From Marinomonas alcarazii (GTDB lineage Bacteria; Pseudomonadota; Gammaproteobacteria; Pseudomonadales; Marinomonadaceae), in the NCBI RefSeq assembly GCF_003208215.1, contig NZ_QKLW01000006.1, positions 62,001 through 126,000 on the forward strand: a DNA stretch of 64,000 nt. The letters run 5' to 3'. Positions 61,438 through 64,000 of the stretch are shown here, one piece after another. Position numbers and translations under genes: made by a program. Numbering within the stretch: the stretch's first letter is position 1; each line of letters begins with the position of its first letter. Below the pieces are notes generated by a model. The model saw only the letters and a list, made by a program, of their open reading frames with translations, was not told the origin of the DNA and searched no databases.

Positions 61438-62457
61438 TTATCCTTTCTTTAGCTTTAATAAATCCTCGTAAAGCGCGCGTGGAATTTCTAATTCATTACG
61501 TTCAAGATTAAACACTTGAGCCGCTTGGCGTCGTTGTGATGGCAAGCGCGCGCCTTGCTCGATGACATCGGCAAACAGACGTTCTGCGCGGTCGTTGTTC
61601 TCGGCGACACGACCACCGCTGAGCATATTAGGATCGAACGCCAGAATGATTTCACCATGATATGGCGCTTCTGGCTTGCCGCCAGCTGCAGCCATACTTT
61701 CTTTGCTGGTCAGGTCGTCTATCAATGGCCCTGCCATTAATTCAATCATCAAGGATAAAGCCGAGCCTTTGTGTCCTCCAAACGTCAGCATTGCGCCATT
61801 CATGGCGGCTTTGGCATCCGTCGTCGGATTGCCTTCACTGTCAATTGCGACCCCTTCTGGTAGTGGGTTGCCTGCGCGTCGGTACAGCTCAATTTCACCG
61901 CGAGCGAATTGGCTGGTGGCAAAATCAAAAGTAAATGGCGCTTTGCCATGACGTGGCCAACTGAAAGCAAAAGGATTGGTTCCTAGTAAGCCGCGTTTAC
62001 CGCCAGCTGGTGCTACCCATGCATGACTTGGTAGCATGGCCATACCTGCAAGACCTGCCGCTGACAACATTTCCACTTCTGGCCACAGTGCTGAAAAATG
62101 AAAACAGCGATTTATTGCTAATGCTGCAACACCGTTCTGCTTCGCCTTTTCGATTAATAGCGGCATCGCTGCCTTCATTGCCAAGAGTGAAATGCCATCG
62201 TTTGCATCGGCGCGAACAACCGCTGGGCCCGCATCGCTAATGGTTGGTGTTGCCGTGCCGCTGGCGCGACCAGAGCGAATGCTTTCAACGCACATAAACA
62301 AGCGATACAAACCATGGGAGTGGCAATCTCCTAGCTGGTTCGTGTAAATAATGTCGCTAATAGCGCTGGCGTGCTCAGCATTAAAGCCATTGCTGAAGAG
62401 AACAGATTCACTGAGTTCACGTACTTGGCTTAAGCTAAGAGTAATATTGTCGCTCAT
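61438..62457 (-). CDS. Ldh/DpkA-family NAD(P)H-dependent cyclic imino-acid reductase
   Basis: 339 residues of the malate/L-lactate dehydrogenase (type 2) superfamily. DCHSHGLYRLFMCVESIRSG carries the conserved catalytic histidine, and GTNPFAFSWPRHGKAPFTFDFATSQFARGEIELYRRAGNPLPEGVAIDSEGNPTTD and LTFGGHKGSALSLMIELMAGPL are typical of delta1-piperideine-2-carboxylate / delta1-pyrroline-2-carboxylate reductases (DpkA, LhpI). GGAG is upstream of ATG 62457. Next to a D-amino-acid dehydrogenase and an epimerase, it most likely acts on an imino acid from proline, hydroxyproline or D-lysine. Confidence 0.83.
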   Translation of the reverse strand: MSDNITLSLSQVRELSESVLFSNGFNAEHASAISDIIYTNQLGDCHSHGLYRLFMCVESIRSGRASGTATPTISDAGPAVVRADANDGISLLAMKAAMPLLIEKAKQNGVAALAINRCFHFSALWPEVEMLSAAGLAGMAMLPSHAWVAPAGGKRGLLGTNPFAFSWPRHGKAPFTFDFATSQFARGEIELYRRAGNPLPEGVAIDSEGNPTTDAKAAMNGAMLTFGGHKGSALSLMIELMAGPLIDDLTSKESMAAAGGKPEAPYHGEIILAFDPNMLSGGRVAENNDRAERLFADVIEQGARLPSQRRQAAQVFNLERNELEIPRALYEDLLKLKKG

Positions 62458-62496
62458 GGTGTGGCGTCTCCAAGATTCGATAAAAGGCGTTTTAAA

Positions 62497-63744
62497 TCAC
62501 TTAAAACGCAGAGCAGAATAGGCATCAAGCGGAATACTTGAAGGCTGATGATGTATCAGCTCTGCGACCAATTCCGCGGTGCCTGCCGATTGAGTTAAGC
62601 CTAAATGACCATGCCCAAATGCATATATCACCCGCTTAGATTGGCTGGAATAGCCGATGACCGGCAGGCTGTCAGGCATAGAAGGCCGAAAGCCCATCCA
62701 TTGCTTGCCATTTTCAACATTCAGATTCGGTAAAAACTGAGCGGCTTTATTGAGTAAAATTTCGGAACGCTTGAAGTTTGGCGCTAATGATAAGCCACCT
62801 AACTCGACAGCCCCTCCAACTCGTACGCCACCGCCCGCCTTGGTGACCACAAAACCATGATTACTAAAAGTGAGGTGGGTTTTTAAATCAAAGGCACCAG
62901 CGGGCAAGGTTGTGTTGTACCCTCGCTCAGTATCCAATGGCAAACTGTCTCCAATGGAGTGCGCTAAAGCTTTTGACCAAGCCCCTGCTGCCAGTACTAT
63001 TTGATTGGCTTCATAGTCCGCTGAATCGCATTTTAAGCTCACCGAATCCTCTTTTAAATCAATGGCATGAACGTCTGCAATAGCGACTTTACCGCCGAGT
63101 TTTTCAAACTCATTGGCCAAATGCTCAGTCCATATTTTTGGATCGACGACATTTTTCCATTCTGGGGTAAAAGCGGCATGAGTAAACCTAGGGTGAATAC
63201 CAGGCTGGACTTTGGCGATCGCCTCTGGCGTTAGTAGGAACTCGTACACCACGCCGTGTTCTTGGCGAGTTTGCCAACCAGCAAGGCTGGCATTAAATTC
63301 TGCTTGGCCTTCATAAAGCTGTAGCTGCCCTTCTCGACGAATCATGGCTTCGCCATTAACGGCCTTTATCTGGCGTTCTAACGCGGCTTTTGAAAAGTCC
63401 ATTAAGCTGGCTTGCGCTGCCAAAGCGGCTTGGTATTTGTCTTTCCAACTCGCGCGCCAGAAACGCAGCATCCAAGGGAGAATTTTGAGTACGTAGGCGG
63501 GACGCAAAGACAAAGGGCCGAGCGGATCGATCAACCATTTTGGTGCTTTGCGCATAATGCCTGGTGTTGCCAGTGGAATCACATCGGCAAACGCGAATGC
63601 ACCTGCATTGCCAGAGGAGGTTTCTGCTGCGACCCCTTTGCTGTCTAACACAAGCACTTGCTTGCCTTGTTGCTGTAGTTTTAGAGCCGTACTTATGCCA
63701 ATGATGCCTGCTCCAATGACGATGACATCATGTTGGGCGTTCAT
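62497..63744 (-). CDS. FAD-dependent D-amino-acid dehydrogenase (DadA-like), candidate D-hydroxyproline dehydrogenase
   Basis: 415 residues. N-terminal FAD site VIVIGAGIIGISTALKLQQQGKQVLVLDSKGVAAETSSGNAGAFAFADVIPLATPG, then WLIDPLGPLSLRPAYVLKILPWMLRFW, and near the C-terminus WMGFRPSMPDSLPVIGYSSQSKRVIYAFGHGHLGLTQSAGTAELVAELI. Its ATG overlaps the stop of the upstream epimerase gene by 4 bases (ATGA), so the two are coupled. Single-polypeptide D-hydroxyproline dehydrogenases of this family act after the 2-epimerase. Confidence 0.85.
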   Translation of the reverse strand: MNAQHDVIVIGAGIIGISTALKLQQQGKQVLVLDSKGVAAETSSGNAGAFAFADVIPLATPGIMRKAPKWLIDPLGPLSLRPAYVLKILPWMLRFWRASWKDKYQAALAAQASLMDFSKAALERQIKAVNGEAMIRREGQLQLYEGQAEFNASLAGWQTRQEHGVVYEFLLTPEAIAKVQPGIHPRFTHAAFTPEWKNVVDPKIWTEHLANEFEKLGGKVAIADVHAIDLKEDSVSLKCDSADYEANQIVLAAGAWSKALAHSIGDSLPLDTERGYNTTLPAGAFDLKTHLTFSNHGFVVTKAGGGVRVGGAVELGGLSLAPNFKRSEILLNKAAQFLPNLNVENGKQWMGFRPSMPDSLPVIGYSSQSKRVIYAFGHGHLGLTQSAGTAELVAELIHHQPSSIPLDAYSALRFK

Positions 63745-64000
63745 AGAGACACTCCGTGACGCAGTGGATCCGTAGCGTTTGTCATTATCTTAGCCTCTCT
63801 GGTCACAAAGGCTTGCCCTGTGATGGACGGCACGATAGCGCCAGCAGGCGCTTGCGCGGACGTGGATCGCTGGTAACTCAGCGTATAACCGCTGCCGATG
63901 GTGCTCTCCTGATAGATTGATTCCCCAGGAGCAAGACGCTGATCCGCCGCCAAACAGGATAAGCGGGCTGAGCTACCAGTGCCACAAGGCGAGCGGTCAT
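63741..64000 (-). CDS. Proline racemase / 4-hydroxyproline 2-epimerase family, C-terminal part (5' truncated by window edge)
   Basis: The minus-strand frame is open to the right edge. It encodes DRSPCGTGSSARLSCLAADQRLAPGE, the second active-site cysteine motif of the proline-racemase family, then YQESTIGSGYTLSYQ and AIVPSITGQAFVTREAKIMTNATDPLRHGVSL. About 86 residues are visible; the first catalytic cysteine lies outside. Coupling to the DadA-like gene favours 4-hydroxyproline 2-epimerase over proline racemase or 3-hydroxyproline dehydratase. Confidence 0.88.
   Translation of the reverse strand, partial: DRSPCGTGSSARLSCLAADQRLAPGESIYQESTIGSGYTLSYQRSTSAQAPAGAIVPSITGQAFVTREAKIMTNATDPLRHGVSL

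Noticed and set aside
1-64000. CRISPR arrays, rRNA, tRNA, intact IS elements, prophage
   Set aside because: No regular short repeats, rRNA-like conserved segments, tRNA cloverleaf, transposase or phage structural motifs were noticed on either strand; tRNA detection by eye is not exhaustive.

Overview
The window looks like an origin-proximal piece of a marine gammaproteobacterial chromosome, most likely Marinomonas or a close Oceanospirillales relative. I base this on gene content (gyrB, def-fmt-rsmB-trkA-trkH, two TRAP systems, polyamine and hexonate catabolism), on moderate GC and on protein style. No database search was possible. The left edge cuts gyrB, which lies beside oriC in many gammaproteobacteria, and parS-like palindromes at 29.4-41.5 kb fit an origin-proximal position.

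Layout. 1-7.1 kb: gyrB 3' end, homocysteine methyltransferase, a polar amino-acid ABC transporter with a LysR regulator, and a qorB/HxlR divergent pair. 7.3-22.8 kb: a large gamma-glutamyl-polyamine (Puu/Pau) catabolic locus. It has two glutamylpolyamine synthetases, two FAD oxidases, an aldehyde dehydrogenase, two PotF-type binding proteins, PotGHI, a class I amidotransferase that may be the PauD/PuuD step, and TetR and LuxR-type regulators. gabT-gabD at 57.1-59.9 kb would complete putrescine -> GABA -> succinate. 22.9-24.9 kb: Fur-box-preceded siderophore-iron reductase and an MFS transporter. 25-35.3 kb: housekeeping genes (gmhB, ybaK, trkH, trkA, rsmB, fmt, def, dprA, hslR, cysQ).

35.5-39.6 kb: an accessory island with a large Tle1/DUF2235-type putative lipase effector carrying a LysM-like segment, followed by two overlapping, nearly identical lipoprotein genes (probable immunity) and a vestigial start of a third copy. 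39.6-41.6 kb: TetR and a FabF paralogue. 41.7-48.2 kb: a TRAP transporter, a chemoreceptor preceded by a structured leader or sRNA candidate, and a LysR regulator. 48.3-55.8 kb: a hexonate/hexuronate locus (FadR-type regulator, ManD, RspB-like dehydrogenase, TRAP transporter, UxuB) with UxuR-like palindromes, fitting L-gulonate -> fructuronate -> mannonate -> KDG. 56-60.6 kb: an orphan TRAP binding protein, gabT-gabD and a decayed TonB-receptor 3' end. 60.7-64 kb: GntR regulator, Ldh-family imino-acid reductase, DadA-like dehydrogenase and the truncated end of a proline-racemase-family epimerase, that is, part of a hydroxyproline/D-amino-acid locus running off the right edge.

No tRNA, rRNA, CRISPR array or intact insertion sequence was seen. 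Several binding-protein genes are separated from their permease genes by hairpin attenuators.
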